A stretch of 64,000 nucleotides of DNA, taken from the NCBI RefSeq assembly GCF_002242805.1, contig NZ_MCGQ01000016.1:402417-466416 (forward strand), read 5' to 3'. The DNA is from Streptomyces diastatochromogenes. GTDB taxonomy: Bacteria > Actinomycetota > Actinomycetes > Streptomycetales > Streptomycetaceae. Made by a program: the position numbers and the translations under genes. The notes beneath the pieces were generated by a model that was not told the origin of the DNA, made no database searches, and was given only the letters and a program-made list of their open reading frames with translations. Positions 1 through 7,723 of the stretch are shown here, one piece after another (position 1 is the first letter of the stretch; each line of letters begins with the position of its first letter).

Positions 1-471
1 GAGGATCAGCCCGGCCCGTACCAGCAGCGAGTCCTCGGTGCCGAAGGCCTCGACGGCGGCCAACTCGCCACCCCGCTTGTCCTTCGCGTACTCCGTCGCC
101 CCGGCGTCGGCGGCGGCGCCCTCGACCAGCGGAGCGTCCTCGCCGGCTCCGGGGGGCCAGGGCCAGGCGTACACGGACCGGCTGGAGACGTACACGTACC
201 GTCCGGCACGGCCCCGCAGCAGCCGTGCCGCCTCCCGGACCGCGCGCGGCGCGGCCGACCAGGTGTCGACCACGGCGTCCCAGGTGCCGTCGTCACCGGC
301 GAGGGCGGCCAGGCCGTCGGGGGCGGTGCGGTCGCCGTGCAGCGACCGCACCCCCTCGGGAGGCCGGTGCCGTCCCCGGTGGAAGACGGTCACCTCCCAG
401 CCGCGCCCGAGCGCGGCCTCCACGACGGCCCGCCCCACGAACTCCGTACCGCCCAGCACGAGAAGTCTCAT
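1..471 (-). CDS. NAD-dependent epimerase/reductase, partial (3' end outside window)
   Basis: The gene starts with ATG at 471 and runs off the left edge, so only the first 157 residues are visible. The N-terminus has the Rossmann dinucleotide motif LVLGGTEFVG (residues 4-13), followed by FHRG and, further on, YVYVSSRSVYAW and EYAKDK, where the Y-x-x-x-K pair of short-chain dehydrogenases is expected. This is the extended SDR / NAD-dependent epimerase fold; the substrate cannot be told. It is the last gene of a minus-strand pair with the regulator that ends at 539, separated by a hairpin. Fold confidence is high, function low. Confidence 0.8.
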   Translation of the reverse strand, partial: MRLLVLGGTEFVGRAVVEAALGRGWEVTVFHRGRHRPPEGVRSLHGDRTAPDGLAALAGDDGTWDAVVDTWSAAPRAVREAARLLRGRAGRYVYVSSRSVYAWPWPPGAGEDAPLVEGAAADAGATEYAKDKRGGELAAVEAFGTEDSLLVRAGLIL

Positions 472-510
472 GCCAGGGAGCGTGCCCGGTACGGGCCCGG
501 GGAGGGAAGA

Positions 511-533
511 GCTGTCTGCCGTCGGCAGACAGC
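511..533. terminator. Hairpin terminator after the winged-helix regulator
   Basis: A perfect 10-bp inverted repeat, GCTGTCTGCC (511-520) and GGCAGACAGC (524-533), with a 3-nt loop lies 5 nt past the regulator's stop codon and about 40 nt before the epimerase start. It fits a terminator between the two minus-strand genes. Because it is so close to the epimerase start it could also be an operator. Confidence 0.5.
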
Positions 534-538
534 CCGGG

Positions 539-1114
539 TCAACGCCCGGTCGGCGGGGTGTACTTGTAGCCGACCCGGCGCACCGTCTGGATCGTCTGGC
601 GGTGCTGTGCGCCCAGCTTGCGGCGCAGCCGGGCGATGTGGACGTCGACGGTGCGGCCGTCGCCGACGTGGCCGTAGCCCCAGACCGTGGTGACGAGCTG
701 GTCGCGGGTGTGCACCCGGTGCGGGTGTGCCACCAGGTGTGCGAGCAGCTCGAACTCCAGGTAGGTGAGGTCGAGTTCGCGGCCGTCGACGCTGGCGGTG
801 CGCTGCACGGAGTCGATCCGCACCAGCGCGTCGCCGTCCGCCTGCGCGGCCGTCTCCGGCTGGTCCGGCACCGCGACCGGCAGGAACGGGGGCCGCTGGT
901 CGGCCGGGACCAGCACCAGGTAGCCGACCATCGGCGGCTGGCCGGGCAGGGTGGGCAGGGTGTGCTGCGGCGCGGGCAGCCAGGTGGCGCCCGGCGGCAG
1001 GAAGTCCGCCACGTCCACGACCTCGTCCCGGTCGACGGCCCGCAGCCGGTGCCGGGTGCCGCTCGGGGCGGGGGTGGTGAGGGTGGCGGTGGAAAGAGAA
1101 CGAGTGGTCGCCAT
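539..1114 (-). CDS. Orphan OmpR-type winged-helix DNA-binding regulator
   Basis: 191 residues. The C-terminal half (about 97-188) is a clear OmpR/PhoB winged helix: LTYLEFELLAHLVAHP, then TRDQLVTTVWG, then RTVDVHIARLRRKLG, ending in the wing VRRVGYKYTPP. The N-terminal 95 residues are not a receiver domain: there is no phospho-acceptor aspartate context and the segment is Pro/Ala-rich. It therefore looks like a regulator that does not use standard phosphorelay. No kinase lies beside it. It lies downstream of glnII on the same strand, but a strong hairpin and about 490 nt separate them. Its target is unknown. Confidence 0.85.
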   Translation of the reverse strand: MATTRSLSTATLTTPAPSGTRHRLRAVDRDEVVDVADFLPPGATWLPAPQHTLPTLPGQPPMVGYLVLVPADQRPPFLPVAVPDQPETAAQADGDALVRIDSVQRTASVDGRELDLTYLEFELLAHLVAHPHRVHTRDQLVTTVWGYGHVGDGRTVDVHIARLRRKLGAQHRQTIQTVRRVGYKYTPPTGR

Positions 1115-1607
1115 GAGGGGTCAGCTCTTTCGCGCGAGAAGTTCGTCGGGCAGGACGACGGCCGCGATTCGTGGTCGGGCGCGCCGGGGGACGTACGTCG
1201 TTTCGCGCTGGCCGAAGGCCGGGGTGTACGGCTTTAGAGGGCCCGCGCGTTCATCGCGCGGCAACACACCCGGTCGAAGTCGTGGTGCTGACGGGAAGGC
1301 CAGAACGGCTCGAGGTCATGGCGACCTGTCGCGGTGTAGTACTGGAAGCTGGCCATGCGCTCATTGAAGCAGAAGAGCGCGCCGAGCAGGACCCTCCTCT
1401 CACTGCTTGGACGCTTCCTTGACGTGAAGTTGGCGTTGCATGTGCCCTTCGGGCGGTCGTACGGCCCTGGTCAGCGGCTTTCCGGTCGTCGGCACGTCCG
1501 AAATGCCGTCTCACGATCCGGACGAGTGCTGTTCGGCAGGCCACTTGGGGCATGCGGAAGGGGCGCCCACCAGGTCGGTGGGCGCCCCTTCGTGCAGAGC
1601 GTGCGGA
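1115..1607. other. Intergenic stretch between glnII and the regulator
   Basis: About 490 nt without a convincing gene. It holds the glnII terminator hairpin (1560-1588) and presumably the promoter of the winged-helix regulator. Short open frames here have no ribosome site or family resemblance. I see no RNA gene. Confidence 0.5.
1560..1588 (-). terminator. glnII terminator
   Basis: A perfect 12-bp stem, GGGGCGCCCACC (1560-1571) with GGTGGGCGCCCC (1577-1588), and a 5-nt loop starts 20 nt after the glnII stop. It is followed by only two T residues in either direction, as is common in high-GC actinobacteria. Confidence 0.8.
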
Positions 1608-2639
1608 TCAGACCTGGCCGGCCTTCTCCAGGGCGGAGCAGCAGGTGTCCACCAGGAGGCGGGTCACCACGTACGGGTCGACGTTGGCGTTCGGGCGGCG
1701 GTCCTCGATGTAGCCCTTGCCGTCCTTCTCGACCTGCCACGGGATGCGGACCGAGGCACCGCGGTTGGAGACGCCGTAGGAGTACTCGTTCCACGGGGCG
1801 GTCTCGTGCAGACCCGTCAGGCGGTCGTCGATGCCGGCGCCGTAGTTCTTGACGTGGTCGAGCGGCTTGGAGCCCTCACCGAGCGACTCGCAGGCGGTGA
1901 TGATCGCGTCGTAGCCCTCGCGCATCGCCTTGGTGGAGAAGTTGGTGTGCGCACCGGCGCCGTTCCAGTCGCCCTTGACCGGCTTCGGGTCCAGGGTCGC
2001 GGAGATGCCGAAGTCCTCGGCGGTGCGGTACAGCAGCCAGCGGGCCACCCACAGGTGGTCGGAGACCTCCAGCGGGGAGACCGGGCCGACCTGGAACTCC
2101 CACTGGCCGGGCATGACCTCGGCGTTGATGCCGGAGATGGCGAGACCCGCCTTCAGGCAGTTGTCGAGGTGGGCCTCGACGATCTCGCGGCCGAAGATCT
2201 CGTCGGCGCCGACGCCGCAGTAGTAGCCGCCCTGGGGGGCCGGGAAGCCGCCCTCGGGGAAGCCCAGCGGGCGGGCGCCGTCGAAGAAGGTGTACTCCTG
2301 CTCGATGCCGAAGATCGGCTCCTGCGCGGCGAACTTCTCGGCGACCTCGGCCAGCGCGGCACGCGTGTTGGAGGAGTGCGGGGTGAAGTCGATGTCCAGG
2401 ACCTCGCACAGGACGAGGATGTCGTCGCCGCCGCGGATCGGGTCCGGGCAGGTGAAGACCGGCTTGAGCACACGGTCCGAGGAGTGCCCCTCGGCCTGGT
2501 TGGTGGACGACCCGTCGAAGCCCCAGATCGGCAGCGCGTCGAGACCGGCGGGGGAACCCGTGATGATCTTCGTCTTGGAACGCAGCTTGGCCGTCGGCTC
2601 GGTGCCGTCGATCCAGATGTACTCAGCCTTGAAGGTCAC
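1608..2639 (-). CDS. glnII: Glutamine synthetase type II (eukaryote-like)
   Basis: Makes glutamine from glutamate, ammonia and ATP in the cytoplasm. The 343-residue length and the start MTFKAEYIWIDG match GSII, which is far shorter than the 469-residue GlnA also in this window. The beta-grasp segment GFDGSSTNQAEG (40-51), the mid-protein NGAGAHTNFSTKAMR ATP/Glu-binding block and GRPNANVDPYVV-type C-terminus are all visible (written RRPNANVDPY here). GSII is not adenylylated, and no LYDLPPEE-type site is present. In Streptomyces it is controlled by GlnR, and a GlnR-like site lies about 130 nt upstream (2765-2791). It is monocistronic, ending in a strong hairpin. Confidence 0.97.
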   Translation of the reverse strand: MTFKAEYIWIDGTEPTAKLRSKTKIITGSPAGLDALPIWGFDGSSTNQAEGHSSDRVLKPVFTCPDPIRGGDDILVLCEVLDIDFTPHSSNTRAALAEVAEKFAAQEPIFGIEQEYTFFDGARPLGFPEGGFPAPQGGYYCGVGADEIFGREIVEAHLDNCLKAGLAISGINAEVMPGQWEFQVGPVSPLEVSDHLWVARWLLYRTAEDFGISATLDPKPVKGDWNGAGAHTNFSTKAMREGYDAIITACESLGEGSKPLDHVKNYGAGIDDRLTGLHETAPWNEYSYGVSNRGASVRIPWQVEKDGKGYIEDRRPNANVDPYVVTRLLVDTCCSALEKAGQV

Positions 2640-3060
2640 GGGGCCACATCCTTCGGGGGTGGGTCGGGTGCACTCGCGGGTGCTTGCGGCGCTGCGGCAC
2701 TGGGGCGCCGCGTCGATCTGCCGGGCAGCCTGTCAACAGGCGATTTCCCGTCCATTGCTCGCGTGTGAACCCCGTGTTACCTGGTGGTTCTGTGTCCCGA
2801 CTCACGTTGTGAGGGCGGGGGCGGCGGGGTATGGGCCACCCCCTGGGCCCCCGAAGGCCGTTCGCGGGGCGGCGGCCGGAGACGGCCGGATCGCGGTGAG
2901 CCGGCCGGCCCCGGCCGGTGAGCCGGGGAACGGTTGCGTACGACAAGGCGCTGACCGGAGCCCCCGCCCCGAACACCCCGGCCGGCGACCGCCACCCCCG
3001 TAACGGTCGCCGCCCGGGGCGCCTGATCACCTCATCGATGTCCTGTCCGGTGGCCGAGCC
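2640..3060. other. glnII upstream region
   Basis: About 420 nt with no gene I can support. It holds the glnII leader, the candidate GlnR site at 2765-2791 and a GC-rich stretch before the 3' end of the secreted-protein gene. Confidence 0.5.
2765..2791 (-). promoter_or_regulatory. Candidate GlnR site upstream of glnII
   Basis: On the minus strand three 5-mers AGAAC, GTAAC and TTCAC are spaced by exactly 6 nt each, the GlnR half-site spacing (gTnAc-n6-GaAAc). AGAAC keeps the last three positions of GaAAc, GTAAC is a perfect gTnAc, and TTCAC is gTnAc-like. The match is weaker than the box at glnA. That glnII is a GlnR target is known for Streptomyces; this exact site is inferred. Confidence 0.5.
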
Positions 3061-3783
3061 TCACCCCACCTTCTCGATCACCGCACGGCGGATGAGGAAC
3101 TTGCCCGGCTCCCGGACCTGTTCGAAGGCCGCGTTGTTCAGCAGGACACAGCTGCCGGAGACCGAGGTGACCTTCACCGTCGTGGACTTGTTGTTGTCCA
3201 GGTTGGTGACCTTCAGGGTCGTACCCGCCGGGAACTGGTTACTGGACGCGGCCGGGGCACCGCCCTCGCCGGAGAGCGTCACGGTGGAGCCCTTGCAGAC
3301 CTGCTGACCGGAGGCCGCGGCAGCGCCACCGCCGGCGTTTCCCGCGGCGCCGGTCTGCGCGGGCTGCGCGGACTGCTGGGCGCCGCCCGCCTGCTGGTTG
3401 CCCTGCTGACCCGCGTTGCCCTGCTGACCCGCGTTGCCCTGCGCCGCCTGGGAGCCCTGAGCCGACTCCCCAACGGTGCATCCGGCAGCCTTCTGCTGGA
3501 CCTCGATCTGTTTGATGACCGCCTCGCGGTTGGCGATCCGGGCCGCCGACTGCGCGTCCGGGTTCGCCTTCTGGTCCGCGATGAACTTGTCGTTGTTGCC
3601 GTGGGCCGTGGCCAGCCCCTGGCATACGGTCGAGTCCCCGGCGGACAGCGTCTTGGCGTTCTGCGGGCTCTGCGCGGCGTTCGAGGTGGACGCCAGCGCG
3701 AAGGCCCCGCCGCCCGCCACCGCCGCGGCGCTGAGGAGCAGCGCGAGCTTCTTCTTGGTGCTGAGAGTTCGCCTACGCGACAT
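3061..3783 (-). CDS. Secreted protein with Gln/Gly-rich linker and C-terminal barrel-like domain
   Basis: 240 residues. A basic N-terminus (SRRRTLSTKKK), a hydrophobic core and the site STSNA-AQ near residue 36 form a signal peptide. The middle (about 110-155) is low-complexity, with QGNAGQQGNAGQQGNQ repeats, and acts as a flexible linker. The C-terminal 80 residues contain a Cys pair (QVCKGS and SGSCVLL), short beta strands such as TTLKVTNLDN and VKVTSVSGSC, and resemble a small double-psi barrel or other all-beta cell-wall domain; I am not certain of the family. It is monocistronic between glnII and the ArsC-like gene, with a ribosome site in GAGGCGCGC before ATG. Confidence 0.8.
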   Translation of the reverse strand: MSRRRTLSTKKKLALLLSAAAVAGGGAFALASTSNAAQSPQNAKTLSAGDSTVCQGLATAHGNNDKFIADQKANPDAQSAARIANREAVIKQIEVQQKAAGCTVGESAQGSQAAQGNAGQQGNAGQQGNQQAGGAQQSAQPAQTGAAGNAGGGAAAASGQQVCKGSTVTLSGEGGAPAASSNQFPAGTTLKVTNLDNNKSTTVKVTSVSGSCVLLNNAAFEQVREPGKFLIRRAVIEKVG

Positions 3784-3903
3784 GCGCGCCTCCTGAAGAG
3801 GTAGGGGAGCGTACGCCGCTATGTACGAGATCCCGAACGAGGTTACTCAGCGGTTTACAGGAGTCACCGAAGTAACCTGCGTCACAAAGGAGTTGAGTCG
3901 CGC

Positions 3904-4272
3904 TCAGCTCTTGTTCCGGGAAAGCGCCTCCTGTACGGCCTCTTCGGTGCGGGCGACCAGGGCGGTTCCGTCCTCGGCCGTGATGATCGGGCGCTGGATG
4001 AGCTTGGGATGCTCGGCGAGGGCCGTGATCCACCGGTCCCGTGCCGTCTCGTCGCGCGCCCACTCCTTGAGCCCCAGCTCCTTGGCCGCGGCCTCCTGGG
4101 TGCGGGTGATGTCCCACGGTTCGAGCCCGAGCCGGTCGAGTACGGCCCTGATCTCGTCCTCGCTCGGCACGTCCTCCAGATAACGCCGGACGGTGTAGTC
4201 GGCCCCCTCGGCGTCGAGCAGGCTGAGCGCGCTACGGCACTTGGAGCAGGCCGGATTGATCCAGATTTCCAT
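3904..4272 (-). CDS. ArsC/Spx-family thioredoxin-fold protein
   Basis: 122 residues. Starts MEIWINPACSKCRSAL: strand, then a CxxC at residues 9-12, typical of ArsC/Spx/YffB proteins. It continues with YTVRRYLEDVPSEDEI and ends with PIITAEDGTALVARTEE, the conserved Pro-Ile loop and C-terminal helix of this family. It may act as glutaredoxin-coupled arsenate reductase or as an Spx-like thiol protein; sequence alone does not decide. An in-frame ATG 23 codons earlier would add a tail unlike the family, so the ATG at 4272 is preferred. No arsenic resistance genes are nearby. Confidence 0.85.
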   Translation of the reverse strand: MEIWINPACSKCRSALSLLDAEGADYTVRRYLEDVPSEDEIRAVLDRLGLEPWDITRTQEAAAKELGLKEWARDETARDRWITALAEHPKLIQRPIITAEDGTALVARTEEAVQEALSRNKS

Positions 4273-4621
4273 GCGGTCCACGGTATGCGAGAACGGTCTC
4301 CCGCCGGTGTCGCGGGTGGGGGCCACTCTGGGTGGCTTCATGGTGCAATGCGGTCATACGCTCGTTGCGTGCCATGGTCGCGGCCGTCGGCACCGGCCCG
4401 GGCGGACCACCCTCGCCGGTGGGCTCTGTTCGATTTTGACGCCACCTCACGCGTACCTCTCGAACCTGCCGTGACATGGCGGCAATTTCCCTGCTGACCT
4501 GGACCTTTGACGGACCCTCCGGACTCCCTCATTGTCAGTGCCCGGCAGTAGAATGGAGTCAGTGTTCGAGGGTATCGCCGGAGCCTGCCGGTGCTGCCCT
4601 GACCGCGACAGGAGGATGCCT
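4273..4621. other. Intergenic stretch upstream of the 104-residue conserved gene
   Basis: About 350 nt between divergent genes. It has a plausible housekeeping promoter at 4507-4535 and a second -10-like TAGAAT at 4549-4554. No coding region is convincing here. Confidence 0.4.
4507..4535 (+). promoter_or_regulatory. Putative sigma-70-type promoter
   Basis: TTGACG (4507-4512), a 17-nt spacer and CATTGT (4530-4535) lie about 85 nt before the start of the downstream gene. The -35 is good and the -10 is fair. Confidence 0.35.
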
Positions 4622-4936
4622 GTGCCCGCTGCCGCCCTGACGACCAAGCCGTTGCCGACCCAGTCCACCGCCAAGCGTTCCGTTCGGCTCGACTCGCCCT
4701 ACGTGCCGATGGAGAAGCGTGCCCTGCCGGCCGGGCGGCCGCGCGAGTGGTACGTGACGCACAACCGGCGCCTGAAGGCCATGCGCCTCGCCATAGCCCT
4801 GCTCGACCTGGGCATCTACCTGCCCAACCAGGCGCGCAACGAGACGATCCGCAGCACCGCGGAGAAGATCGGCGTGCACCCGCCGTCGGACACGACGTGC
4901 CACATGGTGCGGGCGTTCATGCGGTACTCGCGCTGA
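4622..4936 (+). CDS. Conserved hypothetical protein, 104 residues
   Basis: The GTG at 4622 has GGAGG at 4611-4615 with a 6-nt spacer. An ATG at 4616 directly abuts the same GGAGG and is too close, so GTG is chosen. The N-terminus is basic and disordered (TTKPLPTQSTAKRS). The core MEKRALPAGRPREWYVTHNR followed by RLKAMRLAIALLDLGIYLP and NQARNETIRSTAEKIGVHPPSDTTCHMVRAFMRYSR looks like a compact helical domain. I do not recognise a named family; it has the look of a Streptomyces-conserved regulator-like small protein. Confidence 0.8.
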   Translation: MPAAALTTKPLPTQSTAKRSVRLDSPYVPMEKRALPAGRPREWYVTHNRRLKAMRLAIALLDLGIYLPNQARNETIRSTAEKIGVHPPSDTTCHMVRAFMRYSR

Positions 4937-4981
4937 GCCGTGGTGCCGGGTGCCCCGCGTCCGTGCGGGGCACCCGGCACC

Positions 4982-6166
4982 TCACGCCGACAACTCCCGC
5001 TCCCACGGCGTCCGGAACCGCGGAGTCACCTTCGTCGCCCCCACCCACGCCCGCAGCCGCTCCGCCTCCGCCGCGACCGCCGCCTCGGCCTCCCGGCGTA
5101 CCCCAGGCTCGGCGATGCGCCAGACGATCTCCCCGTCCGCCCGCTGGGCCCAGCCGCCCACCACCCTGCCGTCCCACCACACCGTCGGGCCCACGTTGCC
5201 GCTGCGGTCGAAGAGGTACGGGCGCAGGTCCGGGGCGAGATACCAGTCGCGCTGCTGCCAGGCCATGGCCGTCGGGTCGAGGCCGGGCAGCAGGGCCGCC
5301 CAGGGCTCCCCGGGGGCCGCCACCGGGTCCGCGTCACCGTCGGCGACGTAGCCCGTGCCCTCGTCCAGAACGACCTCCTGTGCGCCGATCGCGGACAGGG
5401 CGCGGCGCACCTCGGTGACCCGCCAGCCGGTCCACCACTTCAGGTCCGCCTCCGTCGCCGGGCCGCACGCCCGCAGCCAGCGGTCCAGCAGGTCCGCCTG
5501 GGCCCGTGCCGTGTCCAGTTCGGGGTGCTCGGGTGCCGGCGCCCAGCGGAACTGGCTGGACGTCCAGGAGCCGAGCGGGCGGCCGCGGATCACCTTGCCC
5601 TCGACGCCGAGCACGCGCAGCAGGCGGGAGGAGACCGTGTGGACGCCCTCGTAGCTCTTCCCGGCCGCGTACACGAACTGCTCGCGCAGGCGCGGCTCGT
5701 CGGCCGTCAGCTCCGCCGCCGTCGCCTGGCCCCGCCGGGCCAGCGCGGCCAGCGCGGACGCCTCGACCTCGGCCAGCCAGGCCGCGTCCGGGGCGCCTGC
5801 CTTGGCCATGTCCTTGAGCAGGTGGGCCCGTTCGCGGGCGGCCACCGTGAGACCCGTCGACGCGTGGACGACGGCCGTCAGCTCGGCGGGGAACACGAAC
5901 ACCGTGTGCCGCATGCCGTGCATCCGGACCAGTGTGCGGTCCTCGTACAGCGCCCGCTCCGTCTCCGGCACCGCCTTCGCCGGGTCGGCGAGCCGCGCCG
6001 CCACCGCCAGGTACACCGTCGCCGGGTCCGAGCCGTGCAGGGCCACCAGCGAGGCAGCGACCTCCTCGGGCGTCGCAGCCCGTGCCGTACCCGCCAGGCG
6101 GTGCCGCAGGGCGAGCCGGGCCCGCCGCTCCGCCACGTCGATGTGCCGCCGCCGTCCGTCACCCAT
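4982..6166 (-). CDS. Winged-helix DNA-binding protein of the HTH_42 (AlkZ/YcaQ) superfamily
   Basis: 394 residues. It shows the layout of the HTH_42 superfamily, whose characterised members (AlkZ, YcaQ/AlkX) are DNA glycosylases that unhook crosslinks: N-terminal winged helices (DVAERRARLALRHRLAG), a segment LVALHGSDPATVYLAVAARL, then RTLVRMHGMRHTVFVFP, and a C-terminal beta block with AWQQRDWYLAPDLRPYLFDR and NVGPTVWWDGRVVGGWAQR. The known catalytic Q-x-Q or Q-x-D would align with VALHGSD, where the first Gln is absent. It may be a divergent glycosylase or a non-catalytic DNA-binding paralogue. ATG at 6166 has GGGGAGG 5 nt upstream, so the longer frame is not used. Confidence 0.85.
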   Translation of the reverse strand: MGDGRRRHIDVAERRARLALRHRLAGTARAATPEEVAASLVALHGSDPATVYLAVAARLADPAKAVPETERALYEDRTLVRMHGMRHTVFVFPAELTAVVHASTGLTVAARERAHLLKDMAKAGAPDAAWLAEVEASALAALARRGQATAAELTADEPRLREQFVYAAGKSYEGVHTVSSRLLRVLGVEGKVIRGRPLGSWTSSQFRWAPAPEHPELDTARAQADLLDRWLRACGPATEADLKWWTGWRVTEVRRALSAIGAQEVVLDEGTGYVADGDADPVAAPGEPWAALLPGLDPTAMAWQQRDWYLAPDLRPYLFDRSGNVGPTVWWDGRVVGGWAQRADGEIVWRIAEPGVRREAEAAVAAEAERLRAWVGATKVTPRFRTPWERELSA

Positions 6167-6336
6167 GCCGACCTCCCCGTCGCTCACGCTGCCCTTCCCT
6201 GCATGGTCGCCGACGCCACTGACAGTCGCCCCCTTCACCCGATCGCCGTGCCCGGCATGCGCACGACCGCCCCCGCGTCCTTCACTGCGAACAGGAGGTG
6301 GCGGGAGGGCGAGGCCCCGGAGAGAGAGGCTGTCGT

Positions 6337-7704
6337 ATGAGCATCCCCGAGGTCCATCCGGCGCGCGGTACCCCCGAGGACCGGGCCCGGCGCGGCAAAG
6401 AGGCCCGCAAGCACGCCCCCCGCTCCGCGCACGCCCTCTGGCTCCCGTCCGCCGACCGACGCGACCCCGTCGCCGTACTGGAGCGGCAGGGCCGGGACCG
6501 GCTGCCGGAGCTGCTGCCGATCCGGTACGGGCGGATGGCCGGCTCGCCGCTGGCCTTCCTGCGCGGCGCCGCCGCGGTGATGGCCGCCGACCTCGCCGGC
6601 CAGCCGCACACCGGGCTCACCGTGCAGCTGTGCGGCGACGCCCACCTGCTCAACTTCGGGCTCTACGCCTCCCCGGAACGTGCCCTGCTCTTCGACCTCA
6701 ACGACTTCGACGAGACCCACCCCGGGCCCTTCGAGTGGGACGTCAAACGGCTCGCGGCCAGTGTGGCCGTGGCCGCCCGGGAGAACGGGCACACCAAGGC
6801 CGGGGAACGGGTCGCGGCCCGGGCGGCCGCCGCCGGGTACCGCACCGCCATACGCCGGATGGCCGGACTCGGGGAGCTGGCCGTCTGGTACGAGCAGGTC
6901 GACGCCGAGAGCCTGCTGCCCCTCGTCCGCTCCGCCCGCCGCCGGCGCCGCCTGGAGTCCAGCCTCACCCGGGCGCGCCGCCGCACCAGCCTCCAGGCGC
7001 TCGGCAGCCTGACCGAGGTGGTGGGCGGGCGGCGCCGGATCATCCACGACCCGCCGCTCCTGGAACCCGCCGGCGTGCCGGACATGGCCTCCCTGCGCAA
7101 GATCTTCTGCGACTACCGCTCCACCCTCGCCGAGGAGCGCCGCCACCTCCTCGACCGCTACCGCTTCGTCGACGCCGCCCGCAAGGTCGTCGGCGTCGGC
7201 AGCGTCGGCACCCGCTGCTTCATCGTGCTGCTCGCCGGGCGGGACGCCGACGACCCGCTGTTCCTGCAGATCAAGGAGGCGCGGGCCTCGGTGCTCGAGG
7301 AGCATCTGCCGAGCGGTCCGTACGTCCATCCCGGGCACCGGGTGGTCGCCGGACAGCGGCTGCTGCAGTCCGCCACCGACATCTTCCTCGGCTGGATGAA
7401 CGGGCCGCAGGGCCGCTCCTTCTACTGGCGCCAGCTGCGCGACATGAAGGGCTCCGCCGAGGTCGCCGGCCTGGACCCGGCCGGTCTGCTCGCCTACGCC
7501 CGGCTGTGCGGCGCCACCCTGGCCCGCGCCCACGCCCGCTCCGGCGACCGCATCGCCATCGCCGCCTACCTCGGCACCGCCGACACCTTCGACCACGCCG
7601 TCGCCGACTTCGCCGTGGCCTACGCCGACCGGACCACCGCCGACCACGCCACCCTCGGCGCGGCCATCACTGCGGGCGTGGTGACGGCGACGCCGGGGGT
7701 GTGA
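6337..7704 (+). CDS. DUF2252 family protein (kinase-like fold)
   Basis: 455 residues. The family signature CGDAHLLNFG is at 99-108 and FDLNDFDETHPGPFEWDVKR at 119-138; these resemble the catalytic HxD...N and metal-binding Asp of aminoglycoside-kinase-like folds. IRYGRMAGSPLAFLRGAAAVMAADL upstream and VGVGSVGTRCFIVLL in the middle are also typical of DUF2252. The biochemical role is unknown. ATG at 6337 has AGAGAGAGG 7 nt upstream. It is divergent from the winged-helix gene and convergent with the hydrolase-phosphotransferase fusion. Confidence 0.9.
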   Translation: MSIPEVHPARGTPEDRARRGKEARKHAPRSAHALWLPSADRRDPVAVLERQGRDRLPELLPIRYGRMAGSPLAFLRGAAAVMAADLAGQPHTGLTVQLCGDAHLLNFGLYASPERALLFDLNDFDETHPGPFEWDVKRLAASVAVAARENGHTKAGERVAARAAAAGYRTAIRRMAGLGELAVWYEQVDAESLLPLVRSARRRRRLESSLTRARRRTSLQALGSLTEVVGGRRRIIHDPPLLEPAGVPDMASLRKIFCDYRSTLAEERRHLLDRYRFVDAARKVVGVGSVGTRCFIVLLAGRDADDPLFLQIKEARASVLEEHLPSGPYVHPGHRVVAGQRLLQSATDIFLGWMNGPQGRSFYWRQLRDMKGSAEVAGLDPAGLLAYARLCGATLARAHARSGDRIAIAAYLGTADTFDHAVADFAVAYADRTTADHATLGAAITAGVVTATPGV

Positions 7705-7723
7705 CCGGGGCCGGGGGCGCCGC

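Noticed and set aside
1115..1559. Short open frames between glnII and the regulator, such as 1251-1553 on minus.
   Set aside because: No ribosome site, no protein-like composition and no conserved motif.
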